Assembly (NCBI GenBank): GCA_039190005.1
Contig: JBCCYM010000029.1
Coordinates: forward strand, 1-20,643
Source of the DNA: JBCCYM01 sp039190005
Lineage (GTDB): Bacteria > Pseudomonadota > Gammaproteobacteria > UBA12402
Direction of reading: 5' to 3'
Length of the DNA: 20,643 nt
Shown: one piece after another, positions 1 to 7,404 of the stretch
Layout of the letters: every line of letters begins with the position of its first letter
Position numbering within the stretch: position 1 is the first letter of the stretch
The notes under the pieces: model-generated
The model's database searches: none
Seen by the model: only the letters and a program-made list of their open reading frames with translations
Told to the model about the DNA's origin: nothing
Position numbers and translations under genes: made by a program

Positions 1-25
1 GGTTGATGAGATACACTCATCAACC
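1..25. repeat. Perfect 10-bp inverted repeat at window edge
   Basis: GGTTGATGAG (1-10) and CTCATCAACC (16-25) pair perfectly around the 5-nt loop ATACA. No T run follows on the plus strand. On the minus strand the downstream side lies outside the window, so a terminator for a leftward transcript such as the 68-aa gene cannot be confirmed or excluded. Confidence 0.5.
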
Positions 26-189
26 AGAACCTATGATACATCATATCCATGCACTTGCTCGGTCATGAACCCAACAAGGCATGTGTGCCAACCTAAAATA
101 TAACAATAAATAATTATCAGTTATGATCATAAAAATTAACATTGAAATAATTAGCTTTTAATAGTTTTTAATACTAATAATTTCATTGA

Positions 190-396
190 TTAACGGTATT
201 GATCAATCAGCTTTGCTTCAATAGAGGTCATATCTGCCTGTTCGATAATCAAATTCACTAATTTACGAATCGAAGGTTTTACATGCGTTGCCTGATAAAT
301 GTTTTCACCTGTTTCAATCAATCGCTTAAAATTAGTCGCTTCAATAAGATACGTTTTTTCACTTGTAGAAGTCGTTGCATCAGTTGTATTAGTCAT
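190..396 (-). CDS. Small hypothetical protein, 68 aa
   Basis: I do not recognise this protein. The start is well supported: a GAGGAAA Shine-Dalgarno sequence lies 5-7 nt before ATG at 396. The first 13 residues are mostly Thr, Ser, Ala and Asp. The rest is a compact, probably helical stretch with alternating hydrophobic and charged residues (FKRLIETG, RKLVNLIIEQ, SIEAKLID). There is no signal peptide, membrane segment, cysteine or double-glycine leader. It is isolated, with 189 bases to the left edge and about 1 kb of gene-free DNA on the other side. It lies in the stretch that I infer belongs to an integrated element, so an element-borne small protein is plausible. No function is claimed. 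Confidence 0.55.
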   Translation of the reverse strand: MTNTTDATTSTSEKTYLIEATNFKRLIETGENIYQATHVKPSIRKLVNLIIEQADMTSIEAKLIDQYR

Positions 397-1459
397 AGTA
401 ATTTCCTCATGGGTTAAAGGGTTAAACTAAAAATAGTCAATAATTTGTCTTATTAGTCATTGGTTGTAAGTCGTCGATTAAAATAGAACGGTCATGATTC
501 AATTGAACAGTTATGAACAAATAGATACGTCAATAAATCAATAGTTGTCATTGCTTTACAAAACAATAAAAATAAGAATGTCTTAATTTATAATCAATTA
601 ATTGCTTAGCGTTTAGATAGGCGTTACTTTCTCAACGATAAAATAGATTCAAGGTGTCAATTAAGTCCGTTCTTTTGAATAATCATTGACTTCATCTACA
701 AATTAATACAAATACATGCGTCATTCGGCTGCTGGAATAGAAAAGTTATCGGTAATAACGGAATATGAACAATCAGTAAAAAATACTTATTAAGTTATGA
801 AAAGAATAGCTCAACGAAATAGAACACATTATAAGAAATAGTCGTGATTCAAGGGTTAATTCTTATCAAATCATACAGAACAACTATTATTGTCAACAAT
901 AAACAGCATAGTAAAAAACCTATGATACAATTATTCAGTCATCGTCACCAAAAATCATCGATCATAACTATATAAAAAAAACAAGACGTATCAAAAATGA
1001 TAGCCTTGCTAACGTCAAAGTAGCCTAAATGGCTAGTTGAAACTCCCTATCAAAATGATAGAGCTGATGGAATGCCCAATAAATAAATTTATTGAACAGG
1101 GTTGCCAAAGGTTTTTTACACCTCTCGCTACTTTCATGGCAGTAGCGTCTCTTGAATACAATGATACATTCGCTCATGTCGATAGACACATCTTTCATAC
1201 AAGTATCCATCGGCAGGAAAGAACCTCTCACCGCGCTATATGGTGAAATTTTTAGCATGGCATCACGAAAAAATAAATCTAATCAATCGCTTAGCAATAA
1301 CCAAATCCCGCGTCACTTTCCGTCTTCCAACCAGAAAGTGACGCGGAATGCTATACAGCAAAAATTATTCGCTTTTTTGCTAAAAATATGCAACCTTTTT
1401 CATTGCTGTTCGTCTTCTATGAATGAAAGTAATAACTGTTTAATTTACCGGAGAACACT
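397..1459. other. Gene-poor AT-rich stretch
   Basis: About 1.06 kb without a gene I can support. Short frames near 1025-1463 on both strands lack Shine-Dalgarno sites and resemble no family I know. What is visible: an imperfect 5-bp inverted repeat at 1021-1035 (TAGCC/GGCTA), a 6-bp one at 1047-1061 (CTATCA/TGATAG), and the strong 13-bp hairpin listed separately. GATTCAA recurs near 495, 645 and 847 in similar contexts (AAATAG nearby), perhaps degenerate repeats. The look is that of decayed mobile or intergenic DNA. Confidence 0.5.
1308..1346. repeat. Perfect 13-bp hairpin
   Basis: CCGCGTCACTTTC (1308-1320) and GAAAGTGACGCGG (1334-1346) are exact reverse complements around a 13-nt loop. It is GC-rich against an AT-rich background. 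No T run follows directly on either strand, so it is not a standard intrinsic terminator. A weaker AGCAAAAA/TTTTTGCT pairing follows at about 1357-1382. It lies 114 nt upstream of the VOC-protein gene. It could be a structured RNA, a mobile-element end or a protein-binding site. Confidence 0.6.
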
Positions 1460-1864
1460 ATGAAATTTCATCTATCACTGCCAGTTAGCAATATTCATAA
1501 GACAGCGCAATTCTATCGTATTTTATTTCAAAGCGAAGCAACGAAATTGAAGGATGATTACGTTAAATTCGAACCAGAAAGATTAGCACTAACTATCTCA
1601 TTTATTCAAAGTAAATCTTCTAGTATTGATACCTCTCAACATTTAGGATTACAATTTGTATCCTCTGAGAAACTCGATGCTTATTATCAATGGTTAGATA
1701 AACATCAGTTAATTTCCAAGACCAAATCACGGGAAAAAGCAGTCTGTTGTTATGCTAATCAAGATAAATTCTGGGTCAACGATCCAGATGGCTATGAGTG
1801 GGAGTTGTACTATCGCATTGATGACAGTGATTATAAATCACAAGCAAGTCAGTGTTGTAAATAA
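1460..1864 (+). CDS. ArsI/CadI-like VOC (glyoxalase/bleomycin resistance) metalloprotein
   Basis: A 134-residue single-domain VOC-superfamily protein. It opens with the typical beta strand and helix (MKFHLSLPVSNIHKTAQFYR) and ends with the metal-site region CCYANQDKFWVNDPDGYEWE. Paired cysteines followed by YA, then W-V-x-D-P-x-G-x-x-W-E, are the hallmark of ArsI (C-As lyase) and CadI proteins, where the cysteine pair binds the organoarsenical or metal. The expected role is cleavage or binding of toxic arsenicals or metals, but no arsR or arsM gene is nearby, so the substrate is inferred from family only. The tail holds another CC (SQCCK). The start has a good GGAG site 7 nt upstream. The sigma factor gene follows after 17 nt, suggesting one transcript. 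Confidence 0.8.
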   Translation: MKFHLSLPVSNIHKTAQFYRILFQSEATKLKDDYVKFEPERLALTISFIQSKSSSIDTSQHLGLQFVSSEKLDAYYQWLDKHQLISKTKSREKAVCCYANQDKFWVNDPDGYEWELYYRIDDSDYKSQASQCCK

Positions 1865-1881
1865 CGTGGGTAATTACCATT

Positions 1882-2454
1882 ATGAAAAATAATACACTCG
1901 CTACAATATTCTATTATGATATTAAACGTTATGTTGCTAATCGGGTTGATAATATTAATGACACTGAAGATATTGTACAATCAATTTTTTTAAAAGTTGT
2001 GCAAAGTCAAGGTCCTAATACATTAAGGAAACTTCGACCCTGGTTGTTTACTATCGCGCATAACACAATAATTGATTATTATCGCGACAAGAACAAAAAA
2101 ACTTTGTTAGATATAAACATTATAAATAACGTAAGTACTCATAATCCGCTTAATACACAAAATAATTTCACTGATTGCTTACTTCTACTTATGAAAAAAC
2201 TACCTTTAATGGAAAAAAATATTTTAATGTGGGTTGATATGCAAGAGCAAACGTTAAAAGATTACGCAAGAAATAATCAGCTTAATTACAACAGTGCAAA
2301 ATCAACGATTCACCGCGCCAGAAAACATTTACAAGCAGCACTTACTAACTGCTGCCAGTTAACCTTTGATCGTTACCATATTCCAATTGGCTACAAACCT
2401 AAATCCAGAGCAGGACAGACTCACCTCAAAACCTCGTGGAATTCTCGTGGATGA
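1882..2454 (+). CDS. sigZ: ECF-family RNA polymerase sigma factor, SigZ-like
   Basis: A 190-residue ECF sigma-70 factor. Region 2 spans about residues 10-75: NDTEDIVQSIF for core binding, then RPWLFTIAHNTIIDYYR for -10 recognition. Region 4 spans about 104-155, with a helix-turn-helix ending in AKSTIHRARKHL. After region 4 come CC and FDR, a tail I associate with the SigZ family, then a basic extension of about 25 residues. It is probably co-transcribed with the VOC protein 17 nt upstream. Its own Shine-Dalgarno is weak (GTGGGT, far from ATG), consistent with translational coupling. No anti-sigma gene is seen. The regulon is unknown; a link to arsenic or metal stress is inferred only from the neighbour. 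It lies on the presumed element side of the tRNA fragment. Confidence 0.8.
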   Translation: MKNNTLATIFYYDIKRYVANRVDNINDTEDIVQSIFLKVVQSQGPNTLRKLRPWLFTIAHNTIIDYYRDKNKKTLLDINIINNVSTHNPLNTQNNFTDCLLLLMKKLPLMEKNILMWVDMQEQTLKDYARNNQLNYNSAKSTIHRARKHLQAALTNCCQLTFDRYHIPIGYKPKSRAGQTHLKTSWNSRG

Positions 2455-2576
2455 GTACGCATTCGTTATCATTTGTACGCCATTTTAGTGCCATGCTCGC
2501 CCTAAAATATGCAAAAATTGATTAGTTAAAAAGTTTAACAAATAACTATAAGCCAATGATTTAAAAAGATTATTTA

Positions 2577-2623
2577 TTTTCTTGTCGGATTTAGTGTTTT
2601 TACACAATTTTACCACAAGAAAA
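2577..2623. repeat. 9-bp inverted repeat abutting the tRNA fragment
   Basis: TTTTCTTGT (2577-2585) and ACAAGAAAA (2615-2623) are exact reverse complements, with an inner GTGT/ACAC pairing around a T run. The right arm ends at the first base of the tRNA match, so this may be an integrase or excisionase arm site, or a hairpin next to the attachment core. Confidence 0.4.
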
Positions 2624-2668
2624 CTCATAATCCGTTGGTCCTAGGTTCAAGTCCTAGTGGGCCCACCA
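2623..2668 (+). other. 3' fragment of a CAU-anticodon tRNA (probable att site)
   Basis: These 46 bases read as anticodon loop CTCATAA, 3' anticodon stem TCCGT, variable region TGGTC, a perfect T arm (CTAGG-TTCAAGT-CCTAG), acceptor strand TGGGCCC, discriminator A and encoded CCA. The 5' half is missing: bases before the loop (GAAAA) cannot pair with TCCGT, and no GGGCCCA acceptor or D arm lies upstream. The TGGTC variable region resembles tRNA-Ile2 (CAU, lysidine type), but Met is possible. A duplicated 3' half starting at the anticodon loop is what tRNA-targeting integrases leave at the far end of their element. By that geometry the element lies to the left, with the intact tRNA outside the window. 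Confidence 0.8.
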
Positions 2669-2685
2669 ATTATAGCCTCATCATC

Positions 2686-4050
2686 TCACACTTTTCTTTT
2701 TTGCGCTTTTGGCACACTAAACGTTTTTTCTATTTGTTCTAAAGACACGCCTTTAGTATTTGGAATTTGGAGACTGACAAATAAATAAATGATGCCTATC
2801 ATCCCACAAATTAAAAACACGCCTTGCAAACCGACATAACGCACTAACGGTAAAAATATACTGGTGACAAACGCGCCAGACAAAGAACTTATTGATAAAG
2901 CAATTCCCATGCCAGTACTTCTTACCTTTGCAGGCAATAATTCTGACAATATTGTCCATACCAAAGCCCCTGGACCAATAGCAAAACAGACAATAAATCC
3001 AATTAATGAAATAATAGTGGAAAGTCTTTCAATGGCGGAAGAAAGAAACAGAGTATGTAATATACCCGCTGTTATTAAAAAGAACACGCATCCCAGCAAA
3101 CTATTTCTTAATAAGACTTTTCTTTCTATTTTATCGACTATGAACATCGCGATAATCGTCATAACAAAATTAATCAGAATAATGATAAAACTAATTAACA
3201 AGGATAAATGATCATTGCCAAGGTATAACATTCTAAATATAGTCGACATGTATTGTATAAAAGCATTAATCCCTATGAGTTGATTCAAGGAAATCAGTGA
3301 AATAGCTAATAGTAGCGGTTTAATATACGCCTGGGGAGAAACACTCAGGTATGCTTTTTTTGGATTTATCCTTCCTTTTATTCGCTTTAATTCATCGATA
3401 GTCTGTCTAATATTTCTAATCGCGTATAAAGACTTTAACGCAGCATTATGTCGCCCATTGTTTATTAACCACCTTGGTGATTCATGAATAAAAAAAGCGC
3501 TCATCAACATAATACCTATTGGCAGCAATTCAAAGGAAAAAATGTACCGCCAAGAGTGGTAATGAAAAAGTAATAAGGAAATTATCGTTGATAACAATAT
3601 TCCCAATGTTAAAAATAGTTGAAACGCGACTGTCCCTCTCCCTCTTATAGCAGCTGGAAGCGTTTCCGACAGATATAAAGGTATAACGATATTCAATATT
3701 CCTGTCGTAACTCCCATAAACGTCCTGGCAATTATTAGCATTATGATATATCTTGATGATAACAAAAGTATTAGCGAAAGAAGTGAACAAACAACGCCAA
3801 TAATATATACTTTTTTTCTGCCAATTTTGTCAGCAAAATATCCGGCAAATGGCATAACAATAGCAATTCCGAATAGAAATGATGAGACAAATAAGGACAG
3901 CTGCTTGATATTAAGTAGCATCTTATTTTCCAAAATGGGCACTACACCCGTCATGGCGCCAAGATTATAACCATATAATAGACCACCTGTTGTTATAGAC
4001 AGCATTATCAAAAGGTTAAAAGTATTGAATTTGCCACGCGCGATATACAT
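2686..4050 (-). CDS. MFS transporter, sugar porter family
   Basis: A 454-residue inner-membrane permease with about 12 hydrophobic segments. Sugar-porter marks are present in order: GYNLGAMTGVVP in TM1, DKIGRKK after TM2, HESPRWL after TM6, NQLIGINAF in TM7, DKIERK after TM8, ELLPAKVRSTG, and the C-terminal PNTKGVSLEQIE. The family moves hexoses, pentoses or inositol, mostly with protons. In TM7 the usual YYxP reads QYMS, and the second GRR-type loop reads IERK, so the substrate cannot be named. Translation starts at ATG 4050; the nearest purine-rich site (AGAGAGG) is distant. It lies on the chromosomal side of the tRNA fragment, 17 bp from it, and 40 bp downstream of the small membrane protein gene, so the two may share a transcript. 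Confidence 0.85.
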   Translation of the reverse strand: MYIARGKFNTFNLLIMLSITTGGLLYGYNLGAMTGVVPILENKMLLNIKQLSLFVSSFLFGIAIVMPFAGYFADKIGRKKVYIIGVVCSLLSLILLLSSRYIIMLIIARTFMGVTTGILNIVIPLYLSETLPAAIRGRGTVAFQLFLTLGILLSTIISLLLFHYHSWRYIFSFELLPIGIMLMSAFFIHESPRWLINNGRHNAALKSLYAIRNIRQTIDELKRIKGRINPKKAYLSVSPQAYIKPLLLAISLISLNQLIGINAFIQYMSTIFRMLYLGNDHLSLLISFIIILINFVMTIIAMFIVDKIERKVLLRNSLLGCVFFLITAGILHTLFLSSAIERLSTIISLIGFIVCFAIGPGALVWTILSELLPAKVRSTGMGIALSISSLSGAFVTSIFLPLVRYVGLQGVFLICGMIGIIYLFVSLQIPNTKGVSLEQIEKTFSVPKAQKRKV

Positions 4051-4090
4051 GTTTGCCGCTTACATACCTCTCTAATTCTTTTAAAAAATA

Positions 4091-4585
4091 CTATCGCCGC
4101 TTCAGATATAACAAATAGACCGCGTATAAAAATCTGCCAATAAACGCGCCGGTGAAAAGTCCGGAAAAGAACAATAGTAAATTTATCGTCTCAAATGAGA
4201 ACGCAGTTTGGTTCCTAGCCAGCGTCATGCCAATGTAAAACTTCACACAGAAAGTCACAACAATGAGAATGGGCGTAAACATATTACCTGGAACATAAAC
4301 CATATTTGCTTTATCGGCAGGCTTTACATCAAGCTTATGAAATGGATACCAACCCAAAATAGCGGCACCAATCACCATCCCAACAAACCATACCAGAATG
4401 TATAAAATCGTTGGTTGGATTACATGAGTGATCTCCACCACCGACATCCAAATAAAAATAGCTGGTAGAATAATTAATTTTTTCAAATGATAAGTACGTC
4501 CCTTAAAAGATTTGATAATCATTAAAATTAAATAAACCATGATTAAATAAACATACCATGGCACATGCTTAAGTAACTCTATCAT
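4091..4585 (-). CDS. Small multi-pass membrane protein, possibly DUF6622-like
   Basis: A 164-residue protein with about five predicted membrane helices: residues about 8-25, 37-55, 60-80, 105-123 and 133-158. The opening HVPWYVYLIMVYLI followed by a short basic loop resembles an uncharacterised family of inner-membrane proteins (DUF6622 as I recall it; not verified). The start is good: AGAGG lies 9 nt before ATG 4585. It is followed in the same direction by the sugar-porter gene. Function unknown; no catalytic motif is seen. Confidence 0.65.
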   Translation of the reverse strand: MIELLKHVPWYVYLIMVYLILMIIKSFKGRTYHLKKLIILPAIFIWMSVVEITHVIQPTILYILVWFVGMVIGAAILGWYPFHKLDVKPADKANMVYVPGNMFTPILIVVTFCVKFYIGMTLARNQTAFSFETINLLLFFSGLFTGAFIGRFLYAVYLLYLKRR

Positions 4586-4641
4586 TATTTTTACCTCTAA
4601 TTATAAAAACACTAAAAACCCTACTAGCAAGTTTTTCTTCA

Positions 4642-4808
4642 GGGGTCCCTGAGCCTGCTTGCCCTGAGCGCCTGTCGAAGGGTCAAAGGAGATCGAAAGC
4701 AAGCTTTGGCTTCGACAAGCTCAGCCATCCATATCTTAAAGCTGTTCAAAGGGCGGTCCCTGAGCCTGCTTGTCCTGAGCTTGTCGAAGGGTCGAAGGGT
4801 CGAAGGAC
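4642..4808. repeat. Dispersed TTCGACAAGCTCAG-type repeat cluster A
   Basis: Two long units share GGTCCCTGAGCCTGCTTG, then CCTGAGC and TGTCGAAGGGTC (4644-4683 and 4755-4808). A shorter inverted copy, GGCTTCGACAAGCTCAGCC, sits between them (4708-4728). The second long unit ends in a triplication of GTCGAAGG. The units are locally palindromic (GCTTGTCGAAGC). Short reading frames across the cluster are artefacts. The cluster lies just past the 3' end of the hdc frame. It matches cluster B at 18988-19242 in opposite orientation. Confidence 0.85.
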
Positions 4809-4844
4809 GATTTTTAAGTTTAATATAATCAATTAGTTTTAAGT

Positions 4845-5992
4845 TCAAGTTAAACTAATATCTTCAGTAATCATCGGAAGCATTATCCCCTTTCCGATAT
4901 CCCGCCCCTGATTTACCTTTTTTATGTCAACAATAATTTCATTGACCATATTTTCTGTTAATTTAGGAAAAGCTGTTAACGTTGTATACTGATCATTAAT
5001 TGGAAGTCGCCATTTGTTTAAAAGACATCTTGGCTGCGATGCTAACACAATCGTAATCGCGTGATCAAAACGCCAAGTTTCAATCCCATTTTCATTAAAT
5101 ATTTCAGCATATCTTTTCGCGTTTTGAATACATTGCTGTACAAACGTTTTAAATCCATCATAACACCTTTCGCTTTAATTTTAGACCACAGTATCATTGG
5201 CGCGTAACCAGAGCGAGAACCGGTTAATGTGCAGTCCATGTTATTGATATAGGGAATATTTTTATTAATCTGATTAATATGCTGACGGTGAATGAGCACA
5301 ACACCACAGGGAGCTGAAGCGCCAATCAACTTATGACCGCTGATTGACACACTGTCTATACCATCAGTTAGCTTATAGGAATAAGGTGAGTTGATAAAAG
5401 GCAATATCATACCATCTAACGCGGCATCCGCGTGAATATATGAGCGAATACCGCAATTATTGAAAGTGGCCTTTATCCGCGCGACATCATCTAAAGATGA
5501 CGTCATCGTTGATCCTAAGGTTACAAGAAAAATAGCATCCCTTCCCTTGTCAACACAACCCGCCATCTCATCATAATAAAGAACACCTCTGTGATCACAA
5601 GGAATCATTTTTAATTCAAGTCCTAATAATCGAGCAGCCTTATAAACAGAATAATGCGCTGATTGCGCACAATATAAAATTGGACGATCAAGTAATTCTT
5701 TACCTTGCCAAAGTCCAAATAGCGTTCCTTCTGTTCCGCCGGATGTCACATATCCCCAACCTGTTTCTGTATCTAATCCATATAATTTTAGAAACCACTT
5801 AACGACTTCATATTCATATTCATGTGTACTAAAAGGACTTTTCAAAAGAAAAGGGTCACCGATATTATTCATGTGACATGTTAGCAATTGATATAAATCA
5901 CTATCTTCAAAATCGTAATTAATCGGATAACCAGCATGATAATTCATGTTATTTTTAAGTCTATTAAGAAGCTGGGAGAGTTGGTTTTTCAT
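4845..5992 (-). pseudogene. hdc: Histidine decarboxylase (PLP-dependent), frameshifted
   Basis: Two consecutive frames (5992-5042 and on to 4845) together make about 382 residues, the usual length of bacterial PLP-type histidine decarboxylases, which convert histidine to histamine. Family marks: HMNNIGDPF near residue 40, VTSGGTEGT near 82, H113 in SAHYSVYKAA (stacks on PLP), D189 in HADAALDG, and K221 in SISGHKLIGA (Schiff-base lysine). Near residue 300 the frame changes. At 5089-5092 the coding strand has AAAA where AAAAA would continue as KNGIETWRFDHAITIVLASQ. The break removes about 80 C-terminal residues and replaces them with an unrelated tail. It may be real decay, phase variation or a sequencing error in a homopolymer. 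A related amino-acid decarboxylase, such as a serine-acting one, cannot be excluded. It follows the MFS exporter gene by 31 bp. Confidence 0.8.
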
Positions 5993-6023
5993 TCATACGC
6001 AAATCTGGAATTTATACTCTAAT

Positions 6024-7322
6024 TTATTCACTTACTTCATTTAGAGTCAAAGGCTGGTATTTATGCATAAACAACATACTGACAAAAACAAATGAAGCAC
6101 AAATTGTCAATAATATAAATTCATGGTGCAGGACAATATACCCCACCAAAAGACCAGCGGCAAACATACACACATTAACAACTAACTCAACTGATCCCAT
6201 ATTGATGCCTTGCTCACTGGAAGAAACACTGGATGAAAATAAAACAATAGTCGCGTTATAAGACAAACTAAAAAATAAATAAATTAACAATGATGATATA
6301 TAGGTGATTACTAACAGTGCCGTATGATCCGCGTGATTAAATAATATATACACTGATATTAGCTGTATGAGAAGCGCTGTCAGCAAAGCAGTCGTCCCAA
6401 CCTGTGCAATACCTTTAGTTGATAAGGAAAAATTACGTTGAATGTATGGCTGCAACACCATCACATTCATAATAGAAGCAATTGTCATAACTATATAAAA
6501 AAAGCCAATCTCACCAACATGATAATCAAAATATTCAGCAAGAAATAAGCTTAGCGACTGCATATACAACCCCAAACCAAACTGTAAACAAGCAAAACTT
6601 AACACTAACCTGCGAATCTGATAACGTGCTAACACACGAAATAAATCTTTAAAAATAGTTACTATCTTTTTAAAATTTAGTTTCGCTTTCACTTCGCCTG
6701 ATGGTGATTGTTGCATTTTTGGCAAATACTTCTTGGCAATCAACACACATAAACATGCCATAACCGCGCCAACAGTAAAAGGAATCGCTAACGATAATCG
6801 CCCCTTTGCTAGCATTGCTGTTGTGGCTAACAAAGGACCAAGAATAACACCAGATAATGATGCCAGAATTATCCATCGTAAAAGATTAAGTCGCTCATCT
6901 TCGCTGTCAGTCATATCACCGACCATCGCTAATCCAACAACACCTGCACCTGAACAACCGCCCATTAAACATCTGGCAAAAATAAACAGCGCCATACTCA
7001 CACCAGCAATAGCAAGAATACTAAAAGTATACGATAAAAAAGTGATCATCAACCCAACTATCATCATTAAACGTCTACCATAGGTATCAGATAAACCGCC
7101 AAACAAAGGTGCGCTTAACATATTAGTAAAAAAAAAGGCGGAAAGCGTCAAACCATAAAAAATATTAGCTGTATGCTCACTCGCGCCAATCAACAAACCA
7201 ATATGCTGATCGAGAAATAATTCAGGCAATATGGGATAAATAACACTCTCACCAAGTGAAATAACAAAAGCAATAACACACAATGTCACCAAAGTGCTAT
7301 TATTATTTTTACTAGCTAGCAT
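6024..7322 (-). CDS. MFS transporter, DHA1 (TetA-like) family
   Basis: A 432-residue, 12-helix inner-membrane exporter. Motif A is clear between TM2 and TM3 (GGLSDTYGRRLMM). RCLMGGCSGAG in TM4 matches motif B, and SGVILGPLL in TM5 matches motif C, which marks drug/proton antiporters. A central basic loop near residues 205-235 separates the halves. Substrate unknown. It precedes hdc by 31 bp on the same strand, so export or exchange of an amine or amine-derived product is a reasonable guess, but this is inference. ATG at 7322 has a weak GGGAAA site upstream, and a good promoter lies 31-60 bp upstream. Confidence 0.8.
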   Translation of the reverse strand: MLASKNNNSTLVTLCVIAFVISLGESVIYPILPELFLDQHIGLLIGASEHTANIFYGLTLSAFFFTNMLSAPLFGGLSDTYGRRLMMIVGLMITFLSYTFSILAIAGVSMALFIFARCLMGGCSGAGVVGLAMVGDMTDSEDERLNLLRWIILASLSGVILGPLLATTAMLAKGRLSLAIPFTVGAVMACLCVLIAKKYLPKMQQSPSGEVKAKLNFKKIVTIFKDLFRVLARYQIRRLVLSFACLQFGLGLYMQSLSLFLAEYFDYHVGEIGFFYIVMTIASIMNVMVLQPYIQRNFSLSTKGIAQVGTTALLTALLIQLISVYILFNHADHTALLVITYISSLLIYLFFSLSYNATIVLFSSSVSSSEQGINMGSVELVVNVCMFAAGLLVGYIVLHHEFILLTICASFVFVSMLFMHKYQPLTLNEVSE

Positions 7323-7352
7323 TTTTAAAATTTCCCGTAATCTACTTAAACA

Positions 7353-7382
7353 ATTCTAACAAACAAAAGCTTAATTTGTAAA
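7353..7382 (-). promoter_or_regulatory. Sigma-70-like promoter for the MFS-hdc operon
   Basis: Read on the minus strand, TTTACA (7382-7377) and TAGAAT (7358-7353) are separated by 18 bp, about 30 bp before the MFS start codon. It lies in the gap after ftsW, so the operon need not rely on readthrough. Confidence 0.5.
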
Positions 7383-7404
7383 GCACTGCCTTTTACGCAT
7401 CTTG

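Noticed and set aside
190..396. 68-aa gene as a second exported GG-leader peptide
   Set aside because: No double glycine and none of the leader positions (E-8, L-7, L-12) are present.
1025..1463. Short overlapping frames on both strands (69-103 aa)
   Set aside because: No Shine-Dalgarno sites, mutually overlapping, no family resemblance; perhaps remnants, but no gene can be supported.
2570..2668. A complete tRNA gene
   Set aside because: No D arm, no 5' acceptor strand and no 5' anticodon stem; only the 3' half exists.
4639..4848. 69-aa minus-strand frame over repeat cluster A
   Set aside because: Its sequence (PFDKLRTSRLRD, MAELVEAK) is a translation of the repeat itself.
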